Below, piece after piece: positions 51,708 through 62,793 of a DNA stretch of 64,000 bases. Origin of the DNA: Dyadobacter frigoris (lineage in GTDB: Bacteria > Bacteroidota > Bacteroidia > Cytophagales > Spirosomataceae); contig NZ_SZVO01000006.1 of the NCBI RefSeq assembly GCF_005280585.1, positions 186,001 through 250,000 on the forward strand, in the 5' to 3' direction. The notes under the pieces were generated by a model, which worked only from the letters and a program-made list of their open reading frames with translations, did no database searches and was not told the origin of the DNA. The stretch's first letter is position 1. Each line of letters starts with the position of its first letter. A program made the translations under genes and the position numbers.

Positions 51708-54008
51708 TTATTCCGCGGCCTTCTCTTCTTCTGGTTGTTGTTGTTTTGCCAGATCTTCTTCCACGGTATCCGCAGGTTTTTGATCCGGGACAAAAAGTTT
51801 AACTTTTAAAACATCTTCCAAAGTAACATCAAAAAATGCTTTGTGAATGTTTAGCGGCTCTTCATTCGGCTCCATACATTTGACGTAAGTTCCGTCTTCC
51901 TGCATTTCGTAAGCGTTCACATTATCCAGTAAGCTAAAATACAGAATATGAATCGCTTCCTGTTTTACACGGATATCAACCAGTTTGAATAACGATTCAA
52001 TACGACGGTCAAAACTGCGAACCATCGCGTCAGCACTACCTCCATATACCAGCGGTTCTCCGTTTTGATGGAAATAAAATATTCTTGAATGTTCAAGGAA
52101 ATCACCAACTAGAGAACGTACAGAAATGTTTTCACTCAGCCCTACCCTTCTTGGACGTAAACAACACATACCGCGAACGATCAATCGAATGGGTACACCA
52201 GCCTGTGAAGCAGCATATAATTCCTGAATTGTCTCCTTATCTTCCAACGAATTTATTTTGATACAAATCCCGCAAGGCAAACCGACTTTTGCATTTTCAG
52301 CCTCCTTCTGAATCAGCTCGATCAGCTTTTTACGCATGTATCGCGGCGCCGTGATCAGGTTTTGATATTCGGTTGGACTGGAATGGCCTGTGATTACATT
52401 GAAGAATTCGGAAATATCCTGCGTATATTCTTCATTTGTTGTCAACAAACCGGTATCCGTGTATAATCTGGAAGTATCTTCATTGTAATTGCCACTCGAC
52501 AAATGCGCGTATCGAAGTACCCTGTTTCCTTCATTACGAACGATCAATAAAAGCTTTGTATGCGTTTTCAGCTGACCGATTCCATAAATCACAAAACAGC
52601 CCGCTTTTTGCAGACGCTGCGCTTCCTTGATATTATTTTCCTCGTCAAATCGGGCTTTTACTTCAAACAAAACAGCCACGTGTTTCCCGTTTTCCGCCGC
52701 ATGAAGCAAAGCTTCGGTAACCCTGGAATTTTTTGCCAGACGATAAATCGTCAATTTGATCGAAAGTACTTTTGGATCTTCCGCGGCCTGTTCCAACAAT
52801 TGGAGAACCGGTTCAAAGTTATTATAAGGATGGTGCAGGAGAATATCCTTTTCCCGCATCGCCTCAAAAACGTCCACAATTCTTTCTCTTTCAAGTCCTA
52901 ATGGCGGAACCGGCGGATGTGTCGGCGGAATCTGATCCTTGAATTCGGGATGACGGATAATATTCCAAAGTGAAGTATAATCTATAATTCCGTTTACTTT
53001 GAAAACATTATAATCATCAATTTCCCAGCGCTTTTTGATCAGGTTCAACAAATCCGGATTAGCATCAGGCTCTATGGCGACACTAACAACACGCCCAAGA
53101 CGACGGTTTTTAATTTTTTGCTTGATCTCATCAATAAAATCTGACTCCATATCATCACTTTCTTCCAGAGAAAAATCACCATTACGGATCAGTCTGAAAA
53201 GATTTGTAGATACGATATCGACGTTACGATACAATTTATAAATATGCGCTCTAACGATTTTCTCTATTGGCAAAAACAAAATTTCTTCGTCACGTTCAAT
53301 GACGTAAAATCTTGGCAGATTGAGCGGAAGCTGCACAAAAGAAAGTTTCCTATCTTCCTCAGAGGTTGAACCTTTCACCTGAGTAATGACACCCAGTACC
53401 AAAACCTTCGCCAGCAAAACCGGAAAAGCGTGGGTATAATCAAATAGCATCGGCGTAAGCATCGGATAAACCGTGCGCTCAAAATATTGTTCAATATCCG
53501 AAGTTTCCTCTTTTGCCAGATCTTCCATACCAACGATGCGGAAACCATGTTTTGCAAAAAGTGGCTGGAGCTGATCTGTATAACATTCACTTTGCAGGCG
53601 GATAAATTCCTGAAGCTCTTTCATCAGCATTTTCCTGAATGGAATTTCCCGCAAACCGGAATAATCCACGCGTTCTTTTCCGAAGTCAAGATAATTGTAT
53701 AAACTTCCGAGACGAATCGTAAAAAATTCATCCAGATTGGAAGAAGTAATCGCCAGAAATTTCATTCTGTCAAAAAGATTTCTTTCCTCATTTGTCGCCT
53801 GATCCAATACCCGGTCATTGAATTTCAGCCAGCTCAAATCTCTGCTGATGAAATCACTTTGCTGAACCAAAGTGTTCACCTTTTCCGCGGGACTTACCAA
53901 TTTTGTGTCGTCCATGGCTGTTTCTTTTGGGTTTTTGAAGTAGGAAAATAAACTCGAAAGTCTCCCCTTTCTTTCCTGGTTGGTTATGGAATCGGTATGG
54001 TCAGGCAT
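51708..54008 (-). CDS. ppk1: Polyphosphate kinase 1
   Basis: A 766-residue PPK1 that reversibly makes polyphosphate from ATP. The N-terminal 45 residues are an acidic extension; the family body begins FISRDLSWLKFNDRVL, followed by LAITSSNLDEFFTIR. The two PLD-like catalytic halves hold YAHLSSGNYNEDTSRLYTDTGL, with the autophosphorylated His, and FLEHSRIFYFHQNGEP. Residues about 740-766 form an unusual Glu/Gln-rich tail (EEDLAKQQQPEEEKAAE). A later ATG at 53915 is an alternative start. It ends at the bidirectional terminator shared with murF-alr. Confidence 0.96.
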   Translation of the reverse strand: MPDHTDSITNQERKGRLSSLFSYFKNPKETAMDDTKLVSPAEKVNTLVQQSDFISRDLSWLKFNDRVLDQATNEERNLFDRMKFLAITSSNLDEFFTIRLGSLYNYLDFGKERVDYSGLREIPFRKMLMKELQEFIRLQSECYTDQLQPLFAKHGFRIVGMEDLAKEETSDIEQYFERTVYPMLTPMLFDYTHAFPVLLAKVLVLGVITQVKGSTSEEDRKLSFVQLPLNLPRFYVIERDEEILFLPIEKIVRAHIYKLYRNVDIVSTNLFRLIRNGDFSLEESDDMESDFIDEIKQKIKNRRLGRVVSVAIEPDANPDLLNLIKKRWEIDDYNVFKVNGIIDYTSLWNIIRHPEFKDQIPPTHPPVPPLGLERERIVDVFEAMREKDILLHHPYNNFEPVLQLLEQAAEDPKVLSIKLTIYRLAKNSRVTEALLHAAENGKHVAVLFEVKARFDEENNIKEAQRLQKAGCFVIYGIGQLKTHTKLLLIVRNEGNRVLRYAHLSSGNYNEDTSRLYTDTGLLTTNEEYTQDISEFFNVITGHSSPTEYQNLITAPRYMRKKLIELIQKEAENAKVGLPCGICIKINSLEDKETIQELYAASQAGVPIRLIVRGMCCLRPRRVGLSENISVRSLVGDFLEHSRIFYFHQNGEPLVYGGSADAMVRSFDRRIESLFKLVDIRVKQEAIHILYFSLLDNVNAYEMQEDGTYVKCMEPNEEPLNIHKAFFDVTLEDVLKVKLFVPDQKPADTVEEDLAKQQQPEEEKAAE

Positions 54009-54120
54009 AATGTTTAAAAATTAAAACGATTCGTACGATCGTGAACCACAAAATGCAACGAATCTGATTATATATTGTTTTTGGCTGGATGAAGTTTTTG
54101 TTAATTTTTTGACCGAAAAA

Positions 54121-54154
54121 AAACGGACGACTGAACATAGTCAGCCATCCGTTT
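54121..54154 (-). terminator. Intrinsic terminator of gyrB
   Basis: AAACGGA (54121-54127) and TCCGTTT (54148-54154) with an inner GACT/AGTC stem, 26 bases past the stop; the minus strand then has eight T. Confidence 0.85.
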
Positions 54155-54180
54155 TAATAATTTGCGACGAGTGCTAACCG

Positions 54181-56151
<1,971 letters not shown>

Positions 56152-56157
56152 CTACGA

Positions 56158-56184
56158 AAAAAAGAGCCTTATCAGAGGCTTTTT
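56158..56184 (-). promoter_or_regulatory. Terminator-like hairpin in the gyrB leader
   Basis: On the minus strand AAAAAGCCT-ctgata-AGGCTCTTTTTTT forms a short GC stem extended by A-U pairs and followed by a T-run, ending about 22 bases before the gyrB ATG. It lies between the -7-like box at 56192-56199 and the start codon, so it may be a transcriptional attenuator or a terminator of an upstream transcript. Confidence 0.55.
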
Positions 56185-56191
56185 AAACATA

Positions 56192-56199
56192 CAAAGATA
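56192..56199 (-). promoter_or_regulatory. -7 promoter element of gyrB
   Basis: TATCTTTG on the minus strand, an exact TAnnTTTG match 56 bases before the gyrB start. No clear -33 box at the expected spacing. Confidence 0.45.
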
Positions 56200-56500
56200 C
56201 GGAAATTCCGCACCTTTACCTAACCGATTTAAGATATAGATCAGACAACTTTTTATATTTTAAGTAAATCAAAAAATACACGATTATACAGCGCAAATAG
56301 CCGGAAACAGCTAATGATCGACGGAAAATTATATTGTGAGTTGAGCAGCGATCCGAAAATTCCTGATTTGTACCACCGTTTTTAGTGCAGGGAAAATATC
56401 AAGACAATATAAAAAAAGCTAAAAAATATAATCCAAAAATCATATCCCCGAATAAGCTGTTTCTCCTATCCGTACCAACTCTTTTTTTAGTCCGGAAAAT

Positions 56501-58204
56501 TTACGGTTCTATCCTTAGCTTTTCATTTTGAACGATAAGAGATTCAGTAAACAGCGTAAATTTCTTTTTATCTTTTGAATCAATATCCAGCATCCCGATT
56601 TCATATTGACCGGTCGGAAAATTCTTGTTTTGAACAAAACACAGGAAACCGTCTTTGTGATACTGTGCTTGTGTAGCCCATGCCTTTCTGCCTTCTTTTT
56701 CAGGATTGGCACATAGCAGATAATTAAGATGTGTGGTTCGTGATCTTAACACGACGAATCTGTCATTGAAGAATGATGTTGGTTTTGGCATTTTTTCGTT
56801 GACCAGAAAATATGTCGTATCTGCAATCAGACCATTTTTATCAGGACGTATAACAGGTTGTTTTCTTAACGCAACCGACGCATTTATCCGGGAATTTTTG
56901 TTGGCAGAAATCAATGAATCCAGTTCATTTTTACTGATTGCAGATTCTGGCAATCTGAATATTCCTTTTTTATAAGCCGGAAAAACATAAAACGCGGCAT
57001 TGTCCAGCAAACTTTTTTCTACTGTTAAAAAGGTTTTATCATATCGCCAATTGTAGATATCTGCCATATATTTTGTTCTCTTATCGGCAACGATGTCGTT
57101 ATACTTGTAATATGAATGTGCCCAATACCCGATGCTTAAAAATGTGATAATAAGGAAAACATTTTTACTACGGAAAATCCGGGAATAGTTCAAAAGCAGA
57201 AGATAAAAAATACAGGAACTTAACGCAGCATAAAGCTGAAATCTACTCGTAAGCGTAACGCCCTGCCATGATCTAAAAACGGCAATAACGGTACTGGTAA
57301 TAAAAATAAAGCCAAGCAACGTCAACAATTCAACATTCACCTGCGGTTTGTAATTTTCCTTTTTTTCAAAACCCGAACGGATCATTTTGAAAACCAAAAA
57401 AGCGGCAAAAAAGACGATCACCCCGCCCCAGATTACGGTATACAATAAAAAATTATCCCACTCCGCCATACTCGCCCCGATAAACCCAAGAAGAGAAAAC
57501 ACAAAAACGCTGATATTGGGCGGCAAACCGGCAGCCTGCCCTGTTTCATAACCAGCTAGATAAATCCCCAATGCTGCAAACATAAAGGCTGCAAAACCAG
57601 CCGCTTTTTTAAACTCCTTGTAACAAAGCAGATAAAAGATTATAGCCGGAAAAGAAAGTATTCCGTTGCCGTGCGTGAAGGTTGCCAGAAAACAAAAAAC
57701 AACGGCTCCGTAAAACCCTGATCTTGTATTTTTTGAAATCAAATAAATAGCAGAAACGAGAAATGCAGTTAAAAAAGAATGCTGCATCCCGTTGATCGCC
57801 CACAAGGAAACTTCGTGATACTGTGGATGTAGAAATAAAAATGGAACCGGCAAAAAATAGAAAAGCGGAAGCTTGATCCTTTTGAACTGGTTGTAAAGAA
57901 AATATAGAATGTACATCAAGTTAATTGATATCAACCCAATGTAAATTTTGAAGTTAAGATAGCCGTTAACTTTATAATCAACCAGACTGATCAGCCTTGG
58001 AATTACAACTTTATGGTCGTTATATGTTTTGAATAATTCCTTAAAGAAAGTGATGAAACCCAAGTTTCCCGAGTCCACTTTTTCTACAAAATCTATAAGG
58101 AGAAGGTCATCCTGGAATGGAAAATCAACTGAAAAATAATATATATAGCTTAGGAAAATAAAGACAACCAGAAAAATCAATAAAGCGGAAAATTGTTTCA
58201 CCAT
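56501..58204 (-). CDS. Hypothetical polytopic membrane protein, GT-C-like
   Basis: A 567-residue protein I cannot name. It has about 10-11 membrane segments over residues 1-400, then a soluble C-terminal domain of about 170 residues. After the first helix the loop reads VDFPFQDD, with a paired Asp in the position where GT-C glycosyltransferases (Dpm- or undecaprenyl-sugar users) carry their catalytic acid; FPFQDDLLL is similar to the pattern in such enzymes. This suggests a lipid-linked sugar transferase, but it is inference only. The C-terminal part (about 400-567) has no recognised fold. It is a single gene without neighbours of related function. Confidence 0.6.
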   Translation of the reverse strand: MVKQFSALLIFLVVFIFLSYIYYFSVDFPFQDDLLLIDFVEKVDSGNLGFITFFKELFKTYNDHKVVIPRLISLVDYKVNGYLNFKIYIGLISINLMYILYFLYNQFKRIKLPLFYFLPVPFLFLHPQYHEVSLWAINGMQHSFLTAFLVSAIYLISKNTRSGFYGAVVFCFLATFTHGNGILSFPAIIFYLLCYKEFKKAAGFAAFMFAALGIYLAGYETGQAAGLPPNISVFVFSLLGFIGASMAEWDNFLLYTVIWGGVIVFFAAFLVFKMIRSGFEKKENYKPQVNVELLTLLGFIFITSTVIAVFRSWQGVTLTSRFQLYAALSSCIFYLLLLNYSRIFRSKNVFLIITFLSIGYWAHSYYKYNDIVADKRTKYMADIYNWRYDKTFLTVEKSLLDNAAFYVFPAYKKGIFRLPESAISKNELDSLISANKNSRINASVALRKQPVIRPDKNGLIADTTYFLVNEKMPKPTSFFNDRFVVLRSRTTHLNYLLCANPEKEGRKAWATQAQYHKDGFLCFVQNKNFPTGQYEIGMLDIDSKDKKKFTLFTESLIVQNEKLRIEP

Positions 58205-58416
58205 AATGTAAAAATATATTTTGATTCAGCAAAAGGAAAATTATCCCGGATTGGCATGGCTTAAAACCACGCTAATCATTAGTCTGCTGAACACTTTTTG
58301 CCGATGTTTATAACGTTGGTATGTTTATGGATTAAAACTATGCCAGGAAGACTTCCTCGTTTCTAAAAGTTTAGCTACTCCTGACTTAATTTCTATTTTC
58401 GGTCGCAAGGTATAAA

Positions 58417-58454
58417 AAAACGGGGCACCTAAAAAAATTCAGATGCCCCGTTTT
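58417..58454 (-). terminator. Intrinsic terminator of the large cytochrome c protein gene
   Basis: AAAACGGGGCA (58417-58427) and TGCCCCGTTTT (58444-58454), 16 bases past the stop codon, followed on the minus strand by TTTATACC. Confidence 0.85.
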
Positions 58455-58469
58455 CATAAAGTTTTACTA

Positions 58470-61400
58470 CTATTTATCCATCGGATATTCTTTCAAGAGC
58501 TGATCAGGAGCATAAAAATCTATTTTCTTTTCTGATGCTGCTCTTACTTTCTTCACTTTATCGGGAAGAATTGCCGCCCCCTTGTTTCCAAAAGAATTTC
58601 TGACATAAGTTAAAACCGCAGCGACTTCATTATCATTCAATAAACCACCAAATGGGGTCATAGGGACCTGTCCGGGGTATTTTTTTCCATTTACATCAAT
58701 CGGACCCAGAAGTCCTTTTAACACAATTTTGATCAATCGATCGTCATTTCCCATCACCCATTTATTGCCTGTAAGCGGTGGAAAACCGGAAGCTTCCAAT
58801 CCTTTTCCGTCAGGCTGATGACAGGTAGTACAATAGCCATCTTTCGCGTAAATTATTTTACCCTGATTAAAAAGAGTAAGTTCGTTTCCTTTCAAACCGG
58901 AATTTGTGATTTCTTCTTTTTCCTTTTTGACATTTTCACCTTTCAAATGTGCAACCGCTGCATCATATGCATGAATTGTCCATTCATCCAAAGGTTTTTT
59001 CTTAGCTTCTGCCAAAATTGGCAAACCTTTTTCCTTACCAATCCATGAAGCGGCCACAATCGCAGCCAGACGAACCCGGCTATTTTCATCCTGAGCTGCC
59101 TGCATCAGCAAATTCGCCTGATCAGGAACCTGATGGCCGGTGTAGCGCACCACTGTAACAGCGGCGGCTCTTGCGTGATAATCTTTTGCTTTTAAAACCT
59201 GTTTCAAAAGTTTCTGATCCACTTTGTCCAAACCCCAGCTTACCCAAAGTCCTTCCAAAAGATGGTGTTCATATTTCGGATCGTTTTTATCCAATCCATT
59301 CACCCAAACCGTAAGTTTTGACAAAACCTGAGCAACGTCTCTTCCTCTTAATTCGCGGCGCGTTCTGTATCGGGTACGGTATTCAGGAAGTTTCAGGTTT
59401 TCGAAAAGTTCTTCAATACTGGCACCGTCAATTTTGGCAGGTTTAACGAGCGGTCGCGACGGATAAGTAATGCGATAAACGCGTCCGTGTGAATGATCAC
59501 GCAAAGGATCTCTTGCATTATGCTGCATGTGGCCGATCAAAATATTGTGCCAGTCTATCACGTAAAGTGAACCATCGGGAGCAAATTCCATATCAACGGG
59601 ACGGAAATTTTTATCCTCACTAACCAGCAGATCCATTCTGTGATGACTGGCATAACCTGTCCCGTCATCTGTTAAAGTATGTTCTTTTGTTCCCAAAAAC
59701 CCTATCGTATTGTTGATCAGGAAATCGCCCTGAATATTGTCAGGAAAATGACGGCTTGAAACGAATTCCAGACCCGATGTCGGACGTACTTTATGTGCTT
59801 CTTCAATCAGTGTAGGACCTTTGTGAGTAAACTCGCCATATCTTGGTAAAACTGATCCTGGTGTCATCCAGCGAACATCGGGACCAGAAGTTTCTGCGAA
59901 AAATGGCTGCCCCCAATCATCAAAAGCAATTCCCCAGGGATTTGGAATTGAAAGCTGTGCTGTCCGTTCCAGTTTATGAAGTTGTGGCGCGTAACGGTAA
60001 AAACCACCATTTGTTGCACGGACCGGTCCGTAAGACGTTTCCACATTTGTATGCAAAAACACACCTTCACCTGAATAAATTGCACCTGACGGGTCAACTG
60101 TAAATGCGTGACTGTTATGGTGCGTATCGTGGTCATCAAAACCACTCAAAAGAATTTCGCTTTTATCAGCCTTCCCGTCACCATCGGTATCCATCAGTAT
60201 TTTCAGGTTGGTTCCTTGCGAAACATAAACCCCTTCTTTGGCAATTTCAAATCCAAGCGGAAGATGAAGGCCATCGGCAAAAACTGTTTGTTTATCTGCC
60301 TTTCCATCATTATTGGTATCTTCCAGAATGATGATTTTATCATTCGGTTTTGAATCCCCAGGTTTGTAATGCGGGTAACTTGGCATGGTTGCAATCCAAA
60401 GTCTTCCTTTATTATCAAAAGACATCTGCATCGGTTTTGCCAGATCCGGGAATTCTTCTTCCGAAGCAAAAAGGTCAATTTTATAACCTTCCGGCACTTT
60501 TAATTTTGCCAACGCGTCTGCTCCGTATAAATAAGTTAAGCTTCCGTTTTTCTCAGGATTGAAATTCGTTTTAACCGGAGGCAACGGCGTAGTATTTTTA
60601 TCTGCAACCGCCAGATCAAGCTTTTCACCTTTCGATGCAGCCAACCAGACAGCCTGGTCACGGATATCAGTCAGCTCACGGATTTTCTGGATTTCGGCCG
60701 GATAATTGTCCTGACCAAATGGATTATAGCGACGGCCATATACGTGAACACCATTTGGAATTTTGATATCATTATGCCACATCCAGTTTTTTTCCAAAAC
60801 GGCAGCATCAACCAATTTCCGGTTTGCTTCCGCCTTTGATTTTACTTTTCCAAAAAGCTGATCAGATAATAACAATCCCAGTTTTTCATAACCTGCGGCA
60901 GTAAGTTGAGAACCATCAATGGTTAATGGCTCAGCAGTAGTATCATACCATTTTTGAGAAGGTGTAAAAGCATCAACGTACAGAACTTTATTTTGATCTG
61001 CCACTTCTTTCATTGCTTTTGCATAAAGCGCAATGTTGACATTTTCCTTCTTTCCATTTGGCAAATCCATTTTGGCGGACAAATCTTCGAAAGCGATTGG
61101 TGATACCAATGCTAACTGCGGTGCAGTAACGCCGTTGTATTTCTGGCTTAAACTATATTTTACAAAAGCATCCAGTTCAGCTTTGTAATTCGCAACACCC
61201 TGCGGTCCGTTGAAAGATTCGTTATAACCGAAAAAGGCAATAATAATATCCGTTTTTAAACGGGTAAGCCATTGATCTGGTGTTTCAAAATGACCTTCAC
61301 TTTGGGAATTATTGGCAAGTTCTGTCTGAAATTTTTGCGCACCCGGAAAAGCCCAGGGCAAATTACGACTTGCGTGCGGACGAAAACCCGGGGTATCGCC

Positions 61401-61640
61401 GCCATCACACATGTTGCGGATGTAGAGCGAACTGTCCGGATACCGGACCTGCATTTCGGTTTCAAAAGAACCATAATTCATCATACGCGATCCCAGATTA
61501 TTGCCAATCAGCATAATATGAGAGCCTTTTTTAATTTTCAGCGTGTTCGATTCACTAAATTGAAATGCGCTGAAAGCAATGATAGCCAACGAAAAAAGGA
61601 TGACTGATACATTGAAGCTTATTTTCCGGGGTTTAGACAT
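58470..61640 (-). CDS. Secreted PVC-type protein: degenerate SGNH domain, beta-propeller dehydrogenase, HEAT repeats, cytochrome c
   Basis: A 1056-residue exported protein starting at the ATG at 61640 (MSKPRKISFN). In order: a signal or anchor segment (about 10-27); an SGNH/GDSL-like domain (about 35-280); a beta-propeller dehydrogenase-like domain (about 370-750, with WIATMPSYPHY, LPLGFEIAKEGVYVSQG, SIPNPWGIAFDDWGQPFFAET read in parts, MEFAPDGSLYVIDWHNILIGH); HEAT-like helices (about 790-900); and a C-terminal cytochrome c with CTTCHQPDGKG (CXXCH) and a later Met ligand. The SGNH Ser is Asn (IGNNLGSRM) and the DXXH His is Gln (DGSQL), so that module seems inactive. It likely oxidises a sugar-type substrate in the periplasm; this is inferred. 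It follows thuA-like by 78 bases. Confidence 0.85.
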   Translation of the reverse strand: MSKPRKISFNVSVILFSLAIIAFSAFQFSESNTLKIKKGSHIMLIGNNLGSRMMNYGSFETEMQVRYPDSSLYIRNMCDGGDTPGFRPHASRNLPWAFPGAQKFQTELANNSQSEGHFETPDQWLTRLKTDIIIAFFGYNESFNGPQGVANYKAELDAFVKYSLSQKYNGVTAPQLALVSPIAFEDLSAKMDLPNGKKENVNIALYAKAMKEVADQNKVLYVDAFTPSQKWYDTTAEPLTIDGSQLTAAGYEKLGLLLSDQLFGKVKSKAEANRKLVDAAVLEKNWMWHNDIKIPNGVHVYGRRYNPFGQDNYPAEIQKIRELTDIRDQAVWLAASKGEKLDLAVADKNTTPLPPVKTNFNPEKNGSLTYLYGADALAKLKVPEGYKIDLFASEEEFPDLAKPMQMSFDNKGRLWIATMPSYPHYKPGDSKPNDKIIILEDTNNDGKADKQTVFADGLHLPLGFEIAKEGVYVSQGTNLKILMDTDGDGKADKSEILLSGFDDHDTHHNSHAFTVDPSGAIYSGEGVFLHTNVETSYGPVRATNGGFYRYAPQLHKLERTAQLSIPNPWGIAFDDWGQPFFAETSGPDVRWMTPGSVLPRYGEFTHKGPTLIEEAHKVRPTSGLEFVSSRHFPDNIQGDFLINNTIGFLGTKEHTLTDDGTGYASHHRMDLLVSEDKNFRPVDMEFAPDGSLYVIDWHNILIGHMQHNARDPLRDHSHGRVYRITYPSRPLVKPAKIDGASIEELFENLKLPEYRTRYRTRRELRGRDVAQVLSKLTVWVNGLDKNDPKYEHHLLEGLWVSWGLDKVDQKLLKQVLKAKDYHARAAAVTVVRYTGHQVPDQANLLMQAAQDENSRVRLAAIVAASWIGKEKGLPILAEAKKKPLDEWTIHAYDAAVAHLKGENVKKEKEEITNSGLKGNELTLFNQGKIIYAKDGYCTTCHQPDGKGLEASGFPPLTGNKWVMGNDDRLIKIVLKGLLGPIDVNGKKYPGQVPMTPFGGLLNDNEVAAVLTYVRNSFGNKGAAILPDKVKKVRAASEKKIDFYAPDQLLKEYPMDK

Positions 61641-61718
61641 TTTGATTTTTGATAATGATTCAAAAATGTAAGAAAGGTTCTGCTCTGCCAATAAGTACGC
61701 GACATGCAGCAGATTGTA

Positions 61719-62597
61719 CTATTTCGCTTCTCTGTAAGGAACATTGATATCGATTCTTCCTTTCCAGCTTTTTGGCACTTTCTGGCCTAATTCCCAGTGA
61801 ATTGCATTGATTATCAGATGCTGAAATGGTTCAAGTTGGAAGTCGTCAGGATGGCCCATGGTTGTCATGAAAACCTTTCCGCCAAAAGAATTGGTACCCG
61901 TCCAGGCAACCGGATTTTCGATTGCTTCTTTATCAGGATTCACCGATTTCCCCATCAATAGCCAGGTTGAACCTTTTGTTGGATAATCAGGCAAAACGCG
62001 GTACAACCATGAACGAACGTGGAAATTGGGAGAAACACCCGTAAGGATCGGATTATTTGCTTGCGCAGCGATCACGGAAACATCCGTGCTGCTATTATGA
62101 CCATAATGCGTATGAGCCGCTTTTCCACCCCAGCCCGGAGGTGCATTCAGCGCAAATTCTCCAAAAGCATTCCATTTTTCATTTTCATCCCCTTCTGGAT
62201 AATTGAATGCGTGCGTAGTTGTGCGGAAACCCATCACCGGTTTTCCGGTTTTCAAATAAGCTTCAATGTGTGCGAGCTGTTCTTTTGGCAATTGTCTCCA
62301 GCGAAGATAAAAAACAACCAGATCCGCATCTTTCAGCACTTCCAGACCAGGGATATTTTTTTCTGCATTATGATCAGGATAGGCTTTTAAAACGATCGTC
62401 CTCATGCCATAATTTTTTTCAAGTTCGGCAGCGATCAAAGGCAAAGTTGCTTCACCGCTATACTCATGATCGCCTGTTACGAACACTACGAGCGGTTTTT
62501 TGTCTTTACCAGGCTTCGGCGGAGAAGCAAATGCAGTAATGGAAATGCAGCAAATGACTGCACAAAGGATTAGGAATAAACGGGGTTTTAACATCAT
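61719..62597 (-). CDS. ThuA domain-containing exported protein
   Basis: A 292-residue protein with a signal peptide (to about 25, ending ITAFASPP). The ThuA domain, a class I glutamine amidotransferase-like fold, shows VVFVTGDHEYSGEATLPLI, LVVFYLRWRQLPKEQ, GKPVMGFRTTTHAFNYPEG, AHTHYGHNSSTDV, and VFMTTMGHPDDFQLEPFQHLI. ThuA proteins are linked to trehalose and 3-keto-sugar use. In Bacteroidota they often accompany PVC-type dehydrogenase genes such as the one 78 bases downstream, which suggests a shared pathway. Operator-like dyads lie in the 196 bases upstream. Confidence 0.88.
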   Translation of the reverse strand: MMLKPRLFLILCAVICCISITAFASPPKPGKDKKPLVVFVTGDHEYSGEATLPLIAAELEKNYGMRTIVLKAYPDHNAEKNIPGLEVLKDADLVVFYLRWRQLPKEQLAHIEAYLKTGKPVMGFRTTTHAFNYPEGDENEKWNAFGEFALNAPPGWGGKAAHTHYGHNSSTDVSVIAAQANNPILTGVSPNFHVRSWLYRVLPDYPTKGSTWLLMGKSVNPDKEAIENPVAWTGTNSFGGKVFMTTMGHPDDFQLEPFQHLIINAIHWELGQKVPKSWKGRIDINVPYREAK

Positions 62598-62659
62598 ACT
62601 TCGATTTGTATCCAGTGGTTTAGACCCTGGAAATCTTATGAAAGAAAAGATTGAAAATG

Positions 62660-62673
62660 CTTAACCTGTTAAG
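62660..62673. promoter_or_regulatory. Operator-like dyad upstream of the ThuA gene
   Basis: CTTAAC-ct-GTTAAG is a perfect 6+6 dyad about 63 bases before the ThuA start at 62597. A second dyad AACCG-ct-CGGTT (62715-62726) has the same CT spacer; it resembles sites of LacI-type regulators. No regulator gene lies in the window. Confidence 0.35.
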
Positions 62674-62793
62674 TCTAAAAACGTCATAATCTACCGTATG
62701 AAAAACGTATTTTAAACCGCTCGGTTAAGGTTTTGCAAGTAAGACTTTTTTGTCCAACTTTTCCCTTACTTAATCATAAAACAAACGAAAGTA

